Position numbers and translations under genes: made by a program | Assembly (NCBI GenBank): GCA_003244205.1 | Contig: QHBW01000061.1 | Coordinates: 1-51,105, forward strand | DNA length: 51,105 nucleotides | Source of the DNA: Solirubrobacterales bacterium | Lineage (GTDB): Bacteria > Actinomycetota > Thermoleophilia > Solirubrobacterales > Solirubrobacteraceae | Direction of reading: 5' to 3' | The notes under the pieces: generated by a model | Seen by the model: only the letters and a program-made list of their open reading frames with translations | Told to the model about the DNA's origin: nothing | Database searches by the model: none | In this document: positions 50,890 to 51,105 of the stretch, in pieces | Position numbering within the stretch: position 1 is the first letter of the stretch | Layout: the number at the start of each line of letters is the position of its first letter

Positions 50890-51105
50890 CTAGAACGGGA
50901 TGTCGTCATCCCCGGTCGCGGCTGGCGACACTGTCGCGGGCTGGAAGTCGCGGTCATCGACCGGGACGTCCGACCGCGGGACGTAGCCGTTTCCGCCATC
51001 GCCGCCACCGTCACGGCTACCGAGGAACTGCACGGAATCCGCGATGATATCGACTGCCTGACGCTTCTGGCCGTCCTGGGTCTCCCACTCGCGCCACTCG
51101 AGGCG
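50890..51105 (-). CDS. ssb: Single-stranded DNA-binding protein (3' part)
   Basis: Last 71 codons of ssb; the 5' part lies beyond the window. LEWREWETQDGQKRQAVDII ends the OB-fold, and DSVQFLGSRDGG leads into a Gly-rich linker. The terminal acidic peptide GDDDIPF is the docking tail for replication and repair partners. Followed by rpsR and rplI, the usual bacterial order (rpsF should lie upstream). Confidence 0.95.
   Translation of the reverse strand, partial: RLEWREWETQDGQKRQAVDIIADSVQFLGSRDGGGDGGNGYVPRSDVPVDDRDFQPATVSPAATGDDDIPF

Overview
The window is a very GC-rich chromosome segment with densely packed genes, strong G/C preference at third codon positions and many 4-base ATGA/GTGA/TTGA gene overlaps. 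The gene set (menaquinone methyltransferase, Rieske/cytochrome b complex, Tat system, actinobacterial-type S18/L9/SSB block, high-GC ABC and MFS transporters) suggests an aerobic actinobacterium. My best guess is the deep-branching class Thermoleophilia (Solirubrobacterales-like); this is inferred from protein flavour and gene order, not from a search.

Layout. 63-2296: an MFS exporter and a bifunctional-nuclease-domain protein, closed by a strong bidirectional terminator. 2397-4795 (minus): D-Ala-D-Ala ligase with a PLP aminotransferase. 4820-9115 (plus): four end-overlapping genes (DUF4126-like membrane protein, NPP-type phosphodiesterase, GtrA, membrane glycosyltransferase) that look like a glycolipid assembly operon. 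9045-11300: YmdB-type phosphodiesterase and an AI-2E family permease. 11310-21427 (plus): a long energy-metabolism cluster with an ABC exporter, hemB, a fused AhbA-AhbB-like siroheme decarboxylase, hemL, an unknown gene, Rieske protein, cytochrome b, subunit IV-cytochrome c fusion, menaquinone methyltransferase and polyprenyl diphosphate synthase. 21428-22360: two tandem-repeat blocks around a zinc-ribbon gene. 22361-24138: tatC with an unusual insertion and a membrane-anchored repeat protein.

24152-28884: tRNA-Lys(CTT) followed directly by a surface-sugar block (FdtB-like aminotransferase, GNAT-fold protein, methyltransferase, FdtA-like ketoisomerase, GT2) and a decayed antitoxin/VapC relic, which together look like an acquired island. 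28892-30222 (minus): crotonase plus an FmdE-like protein. 30377-34974 (plus): class IV aminotransferase, then UDP-GlcNAc epimerase, nucleotide-sugar dehydrogenase, hexapeptide transferase and a membrane protein. 35081-40945 (minus): a complete dipeptide/oligopeptide ABC operon. 41094-45091 (minus): GNAT, purA, a DnaC/DnaI-type ATPase and dnaB. 45343-49427 (plus): acyl-CoA synthetase, aldehyde dehydrogenase and a metallo-beta-lactamase-fold protein. 49476-51105 (minus): glutathione transferase, rplI, rpsR and the 3' part of ssb.

How it fits together. The 11-21 kb cluster couples early tetrapyrrole synthesis to the heme proteins and quinone of one respiratory complex; the Rieske protein carries a twin-arginine signal and tatC lies a few kilobases away. 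Two separate nucleotide-sugar blocks and the GtrA/GT operon point to a complex cell surface. Most genes are housekeeping. The most unusual points are the fused siroheme-decarboxylase-like gene in a heme operon, the TatC insertion, the 23-bp repeat array, the tRNA-adjacent glycan island, the DnaC-type loader, and three genes whose coding sequence extends past the first standard start codon.
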